DNA from: Cristatella mucedo
Lineage: Eukaryota; Bryozoa; Phylactolaemata; Cristatellidae
NCBI GenBank assembly: GCA_009760855.2
Contig: WPIO01000006.1
Location: 558,001-622,000 of the forward strand
Direction: 5' to 3'
DNA length: 64,000 nucleotides
In this document: piece after piece, positions 13,166 through 24,880 of the stretch
Position numbering within the stretch: the first letter of the stretch is position 1
How the letters are laid out: every line of letters starts with the position of its first letter
Notes under the pieces: model-generated
The model's database searches: none
What the model saw: only the letters and a program-made list of their open reading frames with translations
Told to the model about the DNA's origin: nothing
Position numbers and translations under genes: made by a program

Positions 13166-14100
13166 TATGCCAAGCTTCCGCCACTGCACATTGTGCGACG
13201 CTCGCTCAGCAGAGCAGCAAAGGTCGTGGGGATTGAGACCCACAGCTGGCAATTCGTCATTGCAGCTGGGAGCTCGAGCTGGGCTATTGCTCTTCCGCCG
13301 CAGCGCTACAAATGGCGGCGGCGCATCGGCGGCAGCCTTTAATTTACTCTAGCCGGCCGCCTGTAGTCGTCTTATGCTGCCGCAGCTGCTCGAACGGCAG
13401 GTGGGAGCAGCCCAAGTGCGCTCGAGATGAAGGCCCTCTGTGGAGACACTGCCACCTTCGGCGGCGCTAGTTTCCGGCAGCTGCTCTTCTCCTGCGGCTT
13501 GATCGGTGAGACGCGAGCTGACGGCCGCTTGACCAATTCGCTAGACTTTCGGTGACAGTCAACGCTGCAAGCACGGGCAGCGGCATCGAAGGTCTGCAGC
13601 TGGCCGTCGGAAAGTCGTCCTTAGCAACTCGGCCACGCGAGCGGCCGACAGTCTGCAGCTGCAAATTGCCGACAGAGGCGAAACGCAATCTCTTCTCCTT
13701 CCTCGTGTCTGCTTTGGTTCGCAGCTAAGCGACGATGAAATTTGCGTTTATCACGACTCGCTGCCTCTCTCGCGAACATGCAACGTTGCACCGTGGACTA
13801 CTAATTTCTTGCTGGAATTCCAGCAGCCATATTTTCTCGACCTGGAGAAGCAGGTGCCGCAGCTGTGTGGTCCCGCCTGTAAGTCGGCCGGATAAGATGC
13901 CTTCTGGGCTGCTTCCTGTGAGGCTGCGATACAAAGTTGAAGGTCTCTTGCTCTTACTGGCAGCATTAGAGAGAACGCGTTTTAGCGAATTGAACATCGG
14001 CTGACAAATGAGTGGACTGTATGCCACAGTCCACTCAATTGGATCCGGCAAGAACTGGCAAGGGAGTCATAAGTTCAAACTGATCGCGAAAAGTACTCGC
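13166..14100. other. GC-rich block without recognisable gene
   Basis: Elevated GC and CpG with short overlapping ORFs on both strands (the longest is minus 13725-14051). I recognise no domain. It may be an eroded GC-rich transposon like family D or an unlisted exon region. A perfect hairpin closes it at 14009-14037. Confidence 0.35.
14009..14037. repeat. Perfect 12-bp inverted repeat, 5-nt loop
   Basis: TGAGTGGACTGT, loop ATGCC, then ACAGTCCACTCA. Function unknown. Confidence 0.75.
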
Positions 14101-15494
14101 ATCTAGCCGTTTCCACAATCAGAAGCTAGCCGTCTAGCCGTTCTCACAATCCCAAAGTAAGAAAACGCCAGCTCAGCTGTACATGTGAGCTGTCAACCCA
14201 TGAGTTTCGTTGAGAGAGTAAGGACAGGTGAGATAATTCTACCAGCTTGCAGTTCTTACCTGGTGGAAGAATAACAGAAGCTAAGCAGTCCAAGAAGGAC
14301 ATCGCTCTTATCTCAAGACGCTATTGTTGTGATGCTGTGCTTCTAGCATTTCCAAAACATCAACGAGTCTCGACCGGAAACAATCTCATTTAGAGGCCAA
14401 GCAAAATTGAAACAAAGCAGCCGGGGTGATTCGTAGCTAAATACGTCTTGTGATATCCCAAGTTCCGAAACTAATCTCAAGTCCAGCATTGTGATGAGCA
14501 AGCATGTTGCACTAATTTAGTCCGAGACTCACGAGATTGCAAGCAGTGCCAGTGAATTGCTCCTAGAAAAATAGCATTCTCCCTCAAAGGGTTGGCGAAT
14601 ATTGAATCTTAATTCGTCTTTATTCACTAGTCTGCGCTCAAACTAGTGATTTTGAAGTTGTATGAAAGACAGCTTTTAAGTACCATTTAACAGCGGTTTT
14701 ATGGGTGGCTGTTGTAAAACTTGGAAACACCAACGTGAATTACCTTACAAATTAGGTTGAATGGTATTTAAGTTTTGACTGCAAATATTTGGCAACCGTT
14801 CCATGATTGAGGCATGTCTTCCTATTGGAGGCACGCTTTGACCATCCTAGCTATAAGAAGGCCGGTCGGAGCCAGTGTGCGACTTCTGGAAAGGCGTTCA
14901 CTCTTCGTATTGATACTATGTTTATATGTCTAGTTATAAAAATACAGAAGTATTGCTTAAGATAATTAGTAAAATCAACTATAAGTAAGAGGGTATACAT
15001 ATCATTTCAAGCAATACTGAGTTCTCAACGATATATTAATACTAGTTTTGAAAAAATGGATTTTTCCCAGCACAAAAGAGTCTCGACATTCAAACGGCTG
15101 TCGACACCGACTATTTTAATGCCTATTACCAGATCACGAAGCCTCACTGTCAGAGGAGTATGCTTGTCCTGAACTGCTTCGAAGATTGTGCATTCAGCTT
15201 CGATGCAAAGAAAGCATTATACATGCTCCAGACTTCGCCACGGCCGCTACCTAAACTGTTCAACAAACCTAAAATCTCAACACCTCTCACAAGTTGCTAC
15301 ATCAACACACATCGAAATTAATCACCAAAGAATGCTGAAATATTGCTAGATCGTCGTACTCAAGTTGAAATAATTCCTGCCCAGTCAGCTGCAACGTGCC
15401 TAGCAGAGAGGTTTATTTCTCTTTAAACGCTATATCAAAACATTGATATTATTATAAGCAAGTGATAAACACAGATTAATTTCAGCTCAGGTTA
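14101..15494. other. AT-rich spacer, nothing recognised
   Basis: No exon, RNA gene or repeat family could be supported here. Confidence 0.5.
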
Positions 15495-16380
15495 GGAAAA
15501 CAATAATACACTTGACAAAGTCAGACGGCACCCTCAGAGAGCTCAATCTGTTTCTAGGCGCTTCAGCATCCATAAGCACATCAAGGACGAGTCGCAGGGA
15601 CCCACTAAATGCTGTCCTGAATAGGTGCGTTTTTAATTTCTTTTTAAATGTGACCAAGTCAGGGGATGTTCTGATGCAAGTTGGGAGGGATCTCCAGGCT
15701 TTGGGAGCATACGAACGAAATGCACGGTCTTCAAAGGATTTGAGGTTTGTACGAGGTATTGGTAAACTGTTGGATTCCGAAAAGCAGGTGGTACGATGCT
15801 TGGCCTGGTGGGGGAGTAGATCTGAGAGATAGGCTGGAGCCAGAGAATGAAGTGACCTAAAAGTGAGCAACAAAACCTTGAAGTCGATCCGTTGCTTGAC
15901 TGGTAGCCAGTGCAGGTCGGCGAGACGTGGTGCAATGTGGCAACTGCAAAGCTCACGACAGACAAGCCTAGCTGCAAAATTGACAGACAAGCCTAGCTGC
16001 AAAATTTTGCAACAGCTGTAAAGGCCTGAACGCACATGCCGGTAGGCCAGCAAGCAGTGAGTTACAGAAGTCAAGATGGGATGCCACAAATGCATGGACC
16101 AACTTAGACGTGGTATCCTTATCTAAACGAGCCCGACTTTTAGCAATGTTATGTAGCTGAAAGTAGGCAGACTTGACTGTGGAGCTGACGTGGTCGTCTA
16201 ACGATAGGTCAGTTTGGAACATGACACCTAGATTTCGTGCAGATTCAACACATGATATGCTGGCAGAGCCGAGTTTGAGTGTTGGCCTCTCCCATTTCTG
16301 AATCCCACTTAGTTTGCTCATAACTAGTAAGTTAGTTCTATCACGATTTACGTTCAGAACATTCGCTGCCATCCATGCAG
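15495..16380 (-). pseudogene. LINE family A, 3' part of reverse transcriptase plus tail
   Basis: The minus strand encodes, with frameshifts, [60 protein letters not shown] and [20 protein letters not shown], then YAPKAWRSLPTCIRTSPD. It ends with the family A hairpin tail, but most of the 3' UTR is deleted. A perfect duplication of GACAGACAAGCCTAGCTGCA plus AAATT at 15958-16007 breaks the frame. Confidence 0.85.
15958..16007. repeat. 25-bp tandem duplication inside a LINE
   Basis: Two direct copies of a segment containing CAAGCCTAGCTGCAAAATT abut each other and shift the LINE frame. Confidence 0.8.
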
Positions 16381-17479
16381 GGTAATAAAGTTTGGTTAAT
16401 CTTTAACCCAGGTACTTATTATATCCTGCTTGGACTTACAGTATGAACCATATCCTTAAGCAGGTTTTTTTAGCATTAATTAGCTGCCACTCTTGCCAAC
16501 CTCCAATTTGGACATACCTTTCTGCACAATTTTATCGATCGAAATATGTGGGTTTGTGAGGTTTCTGCCTCCGATTTCCGATACTGAGAGTTCAACCCTC
16601 TATGATGACATAACAGACAGCTCATTATTTCTCGTGCTTTTATGTACTCTTAGAGTCTAGGAAATACAGCCAACGCTTTAACTAGGCATTTTATTTGCAT
16701 GGTAATGCATTACAATCTCTACCAGCCTGCTAGATGTAGATAAGCAACGATAACGCAGCCATGTAGTGCCTGCAATCAACTTGCAAAGAGCCTACAGAAA
16801 ATAATTGCAAACATCGCAGGCATTAACTAACGAGCAGTTAACATCTTATAGTTAGCCTCTAAGAATAGCCTTGAAGTTAAGGAGAAAGCCTGCGAGAGAA
16901 GATATCTGGACTCTGCACCGCCAGTGATTGTTGTGATGCTCAGATACCAACACAGTCAGCCCGGCAATAGCCACACTCTCATAGTCTTTTGGGTTACTTG
17001 CAAGTCCATACCTTGAGTGTTCACCAGCATCTCAACGGTCGCAGCTGGCGACGTAAGTTTGAGCCTGCACCTCAACGTACGGCTGCTAATGAGCAGGATT
17101 TAGCTCGAGAGTGATCAAAAGAACAGCACGAAACTTCCCGCGAAAAAAGTGAGCGAGAGGAACTCTTGCTAGCTACTGGCAATCGTTCGCTGTGTCGTGC
17201 GGCCATTTCTGTAACCGCATGTCTGGCTGTCCAATCTTAGTGTCAGCCTGCAGGGCATCTGATCCATTATGCCGCTAACGTAGGCTTTGGCAACGGCCGA
17301 GAAGCTTTGAGAAACGCACCACGAAGGTCACCTGCCTGCTTGCTTACTTAATTTGAGCTGACTAAGCTGATGGACAGGCAGGCAGAGAGATGGACATGCG
17401 AGGGGGCCTAAGATTTCCCCGGAGACCCCTCGGTATGAGCCGTCTGCTGCCGGTGCTGCTCGTGTGGTAGCTCACACAG
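16381..17479. other. Probable 3' UTR and downstream flank of the receptor gene
   Basis: It lies immediately 3' (minus strand) of the receptor stop codon. The part near 17000-17479 is GC-rich like the tail exon and the rest is AT-rich. No other gene was recognised. Confidence 0.35.
16690..16695 (-). terminator. Candidate AATAAA polyadenylation signal of the receptor gene
   Basis: This is the first AATAAA I found on the minus strand after the TAG stop at 17480. It would give a 3' UTR of about 0.8 kb. The hexamer is common by chance in AT-rich DNA, so the call rests on position only. Confidence 0.25.
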
Positions 17480-17945
17480 CTAGTCAAGTACTGCCGAGCT
17501 TGCTTGGTCGTCGACAGTCACGGGCGCTGTTCGGACCAACGAACTAGCAGCTGGCCTCGGGAGGTAAGTGAATTCTCTCGAGTATCTCAGGTCGGACATG
17601 GCCATGTGTCGGTGGGCGTAAATTTTCGGCAGTCTGTTATTGTAGACATTCTCCACTTCCTGTTGTCTCCTCTTGTTAAGGAGAGTTGCAAATTTGACCA
17701 GCTCTGTATTATCAGGGTTCGCTCGCAGAAGCTCGGCCGCATGCGTTGCCGACTTCTTGCCGGACTGCCTGACGGCTGTCTTCTCTATAGTTCGTGACTC
17801 GGCAGGCACTGCCACAATCATTTGGCAGCCGCTGTCCGGTCGGGTTGTAGGCAATGCAGCAGTAGATGATGTCGGCCGGACTGCTTCGACCGAAGCTCGG
17901 ACTTCAGTCCGAGTTAACTCAGACCGAGTCGAATGCTTCTTCCTC
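17480..17945 (-). CDS. Last coding exon: cytoplasmic tail of SUEL/CUB-like receptor
   Basis: This is the terminal coding exon of the minus-strand receptor, about 155 residues ending at TAG (17482-17480). The reading frame is open upstream to 18079, but a pyrimidine-containing acceptor ending CTGTCTGTAG at 17946 starts the exon with G. That G completes the AG left by the transmembrane exon (18649), so the codon becomes AGG and the join reads W-I-R-R-K-K-H, a typical basic stop-transfer. The tail is basic and Ser/Thr-rich at first, then carries a charged stretch (ELLRANPDNTEL) and four tyrosines at tail residues about 102, 110, 122 and 128. The first (VYNNR) fits the pY-x-N form bound by Grb2-type SH2 domains; that is a motif match only. 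No enzymatic domain is visible. GC content is higher than in the flanks, as expected for coding DNA. The intron to the transmembrane exon is 703 bp. A signalling or adaptor-binding role is inferred. Confidence 0.7.
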
Positions 17946-18008
17946 CTACAGACAGCACGAGTGACGTTAAATAAATTGCACGCCTGCTGATTACAATGAG
18001 AGTTGGTG

Positions 18009-18034
18009 ACGTTCTTGAGTTCACTCAAGAACGT
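18009..18034. repeat. Perfect 12-bp inverted repeat inside the last intron
   Basis: ACGTTCTTGAGT is followed by TC and then its exact reverse complement. It lies about 62 nt upstream of the tail-exon acceptor (17946), where a branch point would be expected. In the pre-mRNA it could fold into a tight hairpin. Confidence 0.6.
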
Positions 18035-18648
18035 GATGAAGTGAAAGCAGACAGTAGGGCTGCATTCACCATCTGCCATCTGATACTAACTGTTTAGGTA
18101 AACGGTGAAAGCACAATTTTTCACAAGTTTCGCAAAATCAAACGCAAATATTTAAAGATGCTAGTTCTGTAGTACTTGCATAATTGATAGCTGATATCTG
18201 CAACCTTAAGATACGATACGATTTGATCATGACAACATATGGCAGATAAAACTAAGGCGCCAGATCATAGTCAGACCCAAGGTAAAGAAAAACAATGTTA
18301 AAGGCCACGAAAGAGGATGTTCTTACCTTTAAATGTCGTGCTAACGACAATATTTCCTTAACTAATTAAAGCTAGCTTAAACTGAGGCGAAGCAAAACAA
18401 AGCTTAAGATGGTCAGCAACGTTAAACATTCATAAACTTATAAAACGAATATCCAAGTATAATATTTAAACGGAGTCAAAACTATTGCATTAACTTAATT
18501 TATGACTCAACATAAAGCAATAGTTCAGTTGAAGATTCATAATGCTATAGTACAGAGTTATGTGAGAGCCATTATTGAAGCTTCTGCAGAATCCTACCAT
18601 CAATTATTGCTATTTGAAGCCGAATTAAACTCTAAAGCGGCTTCCTAC

Positions 18649-18733
18649 CTGATCCACATAATTCTTCCGGCGATCATTATTCCAATGATGATTATAACTC
18701 CAACAGACAAAGTAGTTCCAATTATAATCTTCT
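18649..18733 (-). CDS. Transmembrane exon of SUEL/CUB-like receptor
   Basis: This 85-nt exon lies between an acceptor with a pyrimidine-containing tract (CTTTCTTATCGTGTATTGCAG) and a CAG|GTAGGA donor. It enters in phase 1 and leaves in phase 2. It encodes about 28 residues, nearly all hydrophobic (IIIGTTLSVGVIIIIGIMIA), followed by GRIMWI and a split Arg codon completed by the tail exon. The length suits one membrane-spanning helix. The phase-1 entry matches the phase-1 exit of the CUB-like exon at 25401, and the split codon there becomes GAG (Glu). A 90-codon hydrophobic ORF on the opposite strand (18502-18774) is its antisense shadow. No other transmembrane exon is seen nearby, so the product is predicted to be single-pass type I. 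Confidence 0.7.
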
Positions 18734-18749
18734 CTGCAATACACGATAA

Positions 18750-19564
18750 GAAAGTTTATTATTTTTTGGCTTAATTACAAATTCCGGAATGCTAATGACA
18801 GCTGCATGCAAAAATGGCAATCATTCACAAATTAAATGCTCCACAGGCACTTGAAGTTTCATTAGAAAGACACATGAAGTAAAAAATGGTAATGCGACCA
18901 AAGTTACTTTTTTCGTACCGGTTATTCGTAGCTTCTAAAAGCACTTGCTCGTAGCCGTCTTCGATGGTACATTTAAGCCGTAATATACCAGTCAGTTAAA
19001 GCACTTCTATACCAAAAAGGTCCCACTAGGGTGGACTTTTAGATTGACTGCAAATGAACAACACGCGTTTGTCTTCTGCTAGAGGATGAACAAAATGCAC
19101 ATATAAAACGGCGATGCAGAAATAACTCATCAGAGAGATTTTCCAGAAGAGAATCAGATATAATGGAGACATGACGTCAATAAGCTAAATATTTTTAAAC
19201 TAGATGAGGCATCTCAAATTTCTACGAAAGTCTCCTTGCAGATGCAACTGCACAGTTAAGTATGGCTGCAACGGCTGTTGTATATTAATGACAAATAAGA
19301 AGTAACTTGGTTAATGAAAGATTACAAAGACATATTCGATCACAAAATTCGATCAGGCACTGGGCCATTCTCACTTATCAGTACCTGTTCAGCCAATACT
19401 GCAGCTCGGTGACAAAATGTTTTGCTACGCCCATGTCGTTGAAACGGCAGCATCATTATGACCTGAATACTAGGTAACCCCAAAATAGCTACTGAACTTC
19501 ATTCAAGCAAAAACCATCATAACGAATTTCAACAGACAGGTGACTACTTAGGATTAATTCGTAC
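18750..19564. other. Intronic AT-rich sequence
   Basis: Part of the 6.7-kb intron between the transmembrane and CUB-like exons. No repeat or exon was recognised. Confidence 0.45.
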
Positions 19565-19700
19565 TAACCTACGGATGCTAGCTCAACTGGTAAGATGCCC
19601 CAGCAACCTACTGATGCTTGACAAACTGGTAGTATGCCAGTGCTACACGACCAGTGTCGTAGGTTCAGAACGGGCCTACGGGCATCTGCACTTTAATTCT
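19565..19700 (+). mobile_element. tRNA-like SINE of a second type
   Basis: TAGCTCAACTGGTAAGATGC looks like a tRNA A-box region, and TCGTAGGTTCAGAACGGGCC like a B-box. The A-box region is partly repeated (CAAACTGGTAGTATGCC). The spacing and end do not fit a functional tRNA. Confidence 0.4.
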
Positions 19701-19934
19701 TTGTATAGCTATTGGATTACAGTAATAAAATAAAAAAGTCCTCAGTTTGCATATAATTCACGATCTTTTCCAAAATTGACAACAAAATCCTACAATTATA
19801 AACAATAACCGTTCTGCAAACGATACATTAAGCCATAGTTGGAATGTTATATTTTGCCAGACTAGTTCGTTGAAAAAAAATTTAATTCAGTCGTAACAAT
19901 TCAGTTGCATTCTAAGTAAGTCGATCCTTTATGT

Positions 19935-21425
19935 TATGTATCTCCGTCTGTAACTCCACAAAGTCGTATAGACCATGTGAGTGTTACGCAGGAGAGTTTC
20001 GTATAGCCCACTCACAGCCTAAGCGGCTTTCGGTACGCATTCGGTAGCCAACGACTTCGTCTAGAGCAACAAAGCAAAAGTGGGAAGCATAGCAGAGTCA
20101 GGAGAGCAGTTGAGGTAGTGAGTAGCATGAAAGTAGCAGCTCAGGACCGCTAAAAAGGATGTGCCATAGTCGGCAGTAGGAGAGTAGTTGTCGTTGCATA
20201 AGAATTGTGGAAGCGAGTTTCACGGTCGACGACCTGCAGAGCTAAAGCTTCGGTCGCCAACGGTCTTTAAGCGGAGGAATGAGATAGCTAATGTATTGTC
20301 CACACAGGTCCTGAGGGCATGAACTGGCTGAAACTGATGCAGCAGTTCAGCTAGGTACGAAGGAGCCAAGCCGTGGCCTTGTGGGTCAGCAAAAGAGCCT
20401 TGCTCTAAATCCGTGGGTCAGCCGGCATCAATCTAAGCTCTTTTAGCAAAGGAGACACGTGCTCAAACTTCTGGGACTTAAAGACTAGCCTTGCAGCCTT
20501 ATTCATAGTCAGCAGCAGTGGCCTAATTGCTTTCTTTGGTAGCCCAGCCTAAAGGGAATTACAATAATAAAACCAAGACAGAACTAAGGAGCTAGTTACA
20601 TTTTTTGCAAGCCACTGTGGTAGACAGCTCTTAATCTTGGATAGGGATCGGACGTGATGGCTAGCTTTAGAAGCACTCTTCTGAATGAAGCTTTGAAAAT
20701 TGAGGCAGATGTCGAAAACGACACCTAAATTTCGAGCACGTGGTGATGGTCGCACAGCAGCATCACCTATTAGATGAGCAAAGCCTTTTAATCCAGCCAC
20801 ACGCTTAGGGTGTCCTATGAGCAGCAGTTTGGTTTTATTGTCATTTAATTTCAGGAAGTTTTCCGACATCCAGGATCGAATATCGGCAAGGCAAGCATTC
20901 AGTTTATCAGTTTCTGCAGCAGATTCCGACTGTTTGAATGACAAGTACAGCTGAGTATATTCAGCATAAAAGTGATATCCTATTCCATTGGCCTTAATCA
21001 CTTTTTCCAGAGCTTGAGTATAAATGGCGAACAGGAAGGAATCGAGGGCGGACGATTGAGGGACTCTGCAGGTGACCCGTCTCGGGTGTGAGACAAGACC
21101 CGCACACGACACGGATTGAATACGATCAGACAAGTACGATTTAAACCATGCCAGTGCTTCATCTGCCAGACCGATCGTTGTTCTCAATTGTTCAAGCCGA
21201 ACATCGTGATCGTTGGTGTCGAAGGCAGCAGACAGATCTAGCAAAGCTAGGGCAGTGACATTCCCGTCGTCGTTGCCACGTAGAATGTCATTGTTAACAC
21301 GGAGGAGAGCAGTTTCGGTGGAGTGCTGCCTCTTGAACCCTGATTGAAATGTTTCTGACATTTCATTCTTGTCATTATGTTCAACCAGCTGCTTAGCAAC
21401 ATTTTTTCAAGCTTTCAAACAAGAG
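19935..21425 (-). pseudogene. LINE family B, reverse transcriptase and 3' UTR
   Basis: A 270-codon minus-strand frame (21361-20549) covers most of the RT domain. It reads FQSGFKRQHSTETALL, LLDLSAAFDTNDHD, then GYHFYAEYTQLYLSF where the catalytic YADD should be, NDNKTKLLLIGHPKR and SFIQKSASKASHHVRSLSKI. Loss of the second and third motif residues (YAEY) and frameshifts downstream mark it as dead. The 3' part runs to a terminus at ATCTCCGTCTGTAACTCCAC, shared with three other copies. It lies in the receptor intron, in the same orientation as the gene. Confidence 0.85.
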
Positions 21426-23721
21426 TGGAGAGATAATAATAAGCCTTTAGTAAAATACCAAAACAACTAATTTTTGGTTACTGGATGAAGTGACATCAGA
21501 GGATAAGTATATGAAAATCAGTGGTTTGGTATGCATTCCAAGCAATCACGAACCATGCAAGCACGTTTTTCAAGTACCTGATCGCGTGAAGATGATGCTT
21601 ATGCCTTCGCAGCTCATGCTTATTGGCAAATTATGATCGGTTGCACCACTAAGCTTGATAGCTGTGTAATGGAAAAAAGCAATTTGATTTTTAAAGCATT
21701 GCCGACAAACCAGGGAAAACAGTAATAAAGTACAATCAGCGAAAATATAAGGCAGACCAGACAAGCCAAGAATTAGCTATTTTGCTTCGACAAATGCATC
21801 TAATTAGATTTCTACTTAGTGCATATAAAATCTAATTGTTATGGTAACATAGGCATATCCAAAAGCAAGTGAAGCATTTGCGGCTAAGTTACGAACATAT
21901 AAACTCATCAAAACTGGTATACGGAATCGAAAACATTTCTTTGTGCTTAAAGCCAGCATCATAGGCCTTATCCTAATACAACCAATACTGTCTAAGCTTG
22001 GAAAATAGAACTTGACTTGAGCTTGCGCTCAAAGTTAAACAGTGGGTCACGTTGGCTTTTGGGAAAGAGAGAAATAATGCAGTCAAGGGTAGCAAGTTCA
22101 GGAAGTCGAACAATGATGACCACTTAATTAGATGAGGCAGGAGAACGGGTGTTGAGGAATTATACAATCTTTGCCGGGATGAGTAAGCTAAGGCCCTGTG
22201 CATGTGCAAGTGTCGTCAGTCAGCTGAAGCCAAAGGCTACAGCGTCTGTCGTTGTTTGGCATCATCAGAAGCGCCAGCCAGCTCTGTCCTCCACTCCATT
22301 TCTGTAACGATGCACCACGAGCCGGCTGAGGTCACTCAGCTTGGTTGGAAAGCACTGGTTTTGAGCTTCGAACGGACGCACAATTTTTTCCGAGAGTGAA
22401 ATCCCTGGCGGATCACGAGTAGTAAGTCATTATATCTCACACAACCATTTTATCGTATGCACCAGTAAACTTGCATTATTGTAGGAGAGGGTTCAACAAA
22501 TCTTCACTCAACAAATCTTCAATGAGCTGCTATGCATATAATCGTACAAGAGAAATATAATTGGAAACCAAGAGACCAATGGCTCTTCCCATGATAATAT
22601 TTTTTAGGTTGAAATGCTGATTAATGCTAGCGATTATCAACAAGTTATACCTGCATCTCGAGTCGCTCGAATCAGACCAATCACTGGCAGATTACAGAGT
22701 CCTCAAATATGGTTTAAGGATACTAGAGCAAAGCCAAATCTTGAAGCAGATGCAACACAATGCTAAAGGAAGCTCAATGGATACGATAAGTGTCGATGGA
22801 TAGGAAAAGTGGTTTTCGAGAGAGGGAAGCGACAAAAAGCCAAGTCAATTCTATGAGTAGTGCGTCTACGCATGTGTATGGGCTTGCGAGACCACCTTGC
22901 GAGCCCAAGTTGGCGTCTGTTGCTGGTTACCGAGGTGAAGCTTGTCGTTGGTGGAAACCGAAATGCTTAAGATTAATGGGCCTGGCAAGCTGAAAGCCTT
23001 CCTTGAGCATTGCCGGACTACTAGCAAGGTCAGTTTTTCCGAAAGTCAGCTTGATCGAGCCGAACGAACTCAAAAACGTGAAAATTCAGCAGGTTAATAT
23101 TCCAAGACATTAGAAATTACTCGCCCTTTCGGAAGCTACCGGATGGAAGCCCCGTACCGTGAAAATGCCGTCAGGTCGAGGAACAGGATGACCCAGCTCT
23201 TGATGGATTGTCAAATATCATGCAGCTGCTATGAGATCAATTGAGGTGAATTTCAGGCCCCGAGGCATCATTCCTACAAGACGATGCCCGGCTATTCTGT
23301 CTCACTTATTTAAGGGTGGCTCCCACTGCATTTATTGCTTTCGCCCTGTATGAGCACCGGTAATTTAGAAGCCATAAGTACTTGACCGTGGCTAATTACG
23401 AATCCTTCCAAACTATTCACCCGGTCAAGCAGTCTCAATGTTAAACGTGTGCACACAATTATTCATCTGAAACTGTGACAATAATTCAGTTTCGGCTTAG
23501 GCCTACAGCTAATTAAGTAGTACTCTTAAGCTCCACGAGTATAATATATAGTGCTTTCCTCTGATAGCTTGGGACTCAATTTCTTCCTACCGAGACATTC
23601 AGTGGCCGGAACAAAGAAATCCAACCCTACTGAGAAACATGGCTGCACAACCCTATTTTTAGAAAATGCATTACTTTATTGCAGTTTCTGGCTGAGACAA
23701 AAAGTTTGGATTCTGCATGTC
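21426..23721. other. Intronic stretch without recognised elements
   Basis: Short ORFs occur on both strands (22202-22399 plus, 22790-22993 plus and 21973-22209 minus) but none shows a known domain or convincing splice sites. Confidence 0.45.
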
Positions 23722-24880
23722 ACGTATCTCCGTCTGTAACTCCACAAAGTCATAAAGACCAGGTGGGTGTTACGCAGAAGAGTTTTGTATAGCCCACTCA
23801 CAGCCTTAGCGGCTTTCGGTATGCATTCGATAGCCAACAGACTTCGTCTCACCCAACAACAAAAAAGTGGGGAGCATAGCGGAGTCAGGTGAGCAGTTCA
23901 GGTAGTGAGTAGCATGGATGTAGCAGCTCAGGACTACTGAAAAGGATGTGCCATAGTCGGCTGTAGGAGAGTAGTTGTCGTTGCATAATAAATGTGGAAG
24001 CAAGTTCCACGGTCAAGGACTTGCAGAGCTAAAGCTTCTGTCGCCAACGGTCTTTAAGTGGAGGAATGAGATAGCTAATTTATTGTCCACACAGCACCTG
24101 AGGGCGCGAACAGGCTGAAACAGATGCAGCAGTTCAGCTAGATACGAAAGAGCTAAGCCGTTACGGGCCTTGTGGGTAAGTGTAAGAACTTTGCTCTGGA
24201 TCCGTTGCTCAACCGGCATCCATCCTAGCTCTTTTAGCAAAGGAGAGACGTGCTCAAACCGCTGGGACTTGAAGACTTGCCTTGCAGCCATATTCATAGT
24301 CTGCTGCAGTGGTCTAATAGCTTTCTTTGGCAGCCCAGCCAATAAGGAATTGCAATAATCAAGCCGAGACAGAACTAAGGAGACAGTTACATTTTTTGCA
24401 GGCCACTGTGGAAGACAGCCCTTAATCTTGGATAGGGATCGGACTTGATGGCTAGCTGTAGAAGCAGTCTTGTGAATGAAGCTTTTAAAATTGAGGCAGT
24501 TGTCGAAAACGACACCTAGATTTCGAGAACGTGGTGATGGTCGCACAATAGCATCACCTATTAGAACAGCAAAGCCTTTTAATCCAGCCACATGCTTATG
24601 GTGTCCTATGAGCAGCAGTTCGGTTTTATCATCATTTAATTTCAGGAAGTTTTCCGACATCCAGGATCGAATATGGGCAAGGCAAGCATTCAGTTTCTCA
24701 GTTGCTGCAGCAGATTCCGACGGTTTGAACGACAAATACAACTGAGTATCATCAGCATAGAAGTAATATCCTATTTCATGGGCCTTAATGACTTTTCCCA
24801 GAGGTTGTGTATAAATGGAGAACAGCAAGGTGCCGAGTACGGACCCTTGAGGGACTCCACAGGTGACCCTTCTCGTTTGC
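23722..24880 (-). pseudogene. LINE family B, best-preserved copy, with intact YADD
   Basis: From about 24880 to 24013 the minus frame is open for nearly 290 codons. It reads RRVTCGVPQGSVLGTLLFSI, the catalytic FYADDTQLYLSFKPSESA, LNDDKTELLLIGHHKHVAG, PQWPAKNVTVSLVLSRLDYC and KEAIRPLQQT-type C-terminal sequence. It is 5'-truncated: upstream of about 24880 the frame continues into unrelated sequence. A TGA near 24013 stops the frame before the final conserved WNSLP-like segment. The 3' UTR ends at the same CGTATCTCCGTCTGTAACTC border as the copy at 19935. It is apparently the youngest family B copy here. Confidence 0.9.

Noticed and set aside
17480-18079. Single 199-codon ORF starting at Met 18079
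   Set aside because: The first part reads through an intron. The splice acceptor at 17946 and the exact phase match to the transmembrane exon explain the frame better.
18502-18774. Plus-strand 90-codon hydrophobic ORF as a small membrane protein
   Set aside because: It is antisense to the transmembrane exon, which has proper splice sites on the minus strand.
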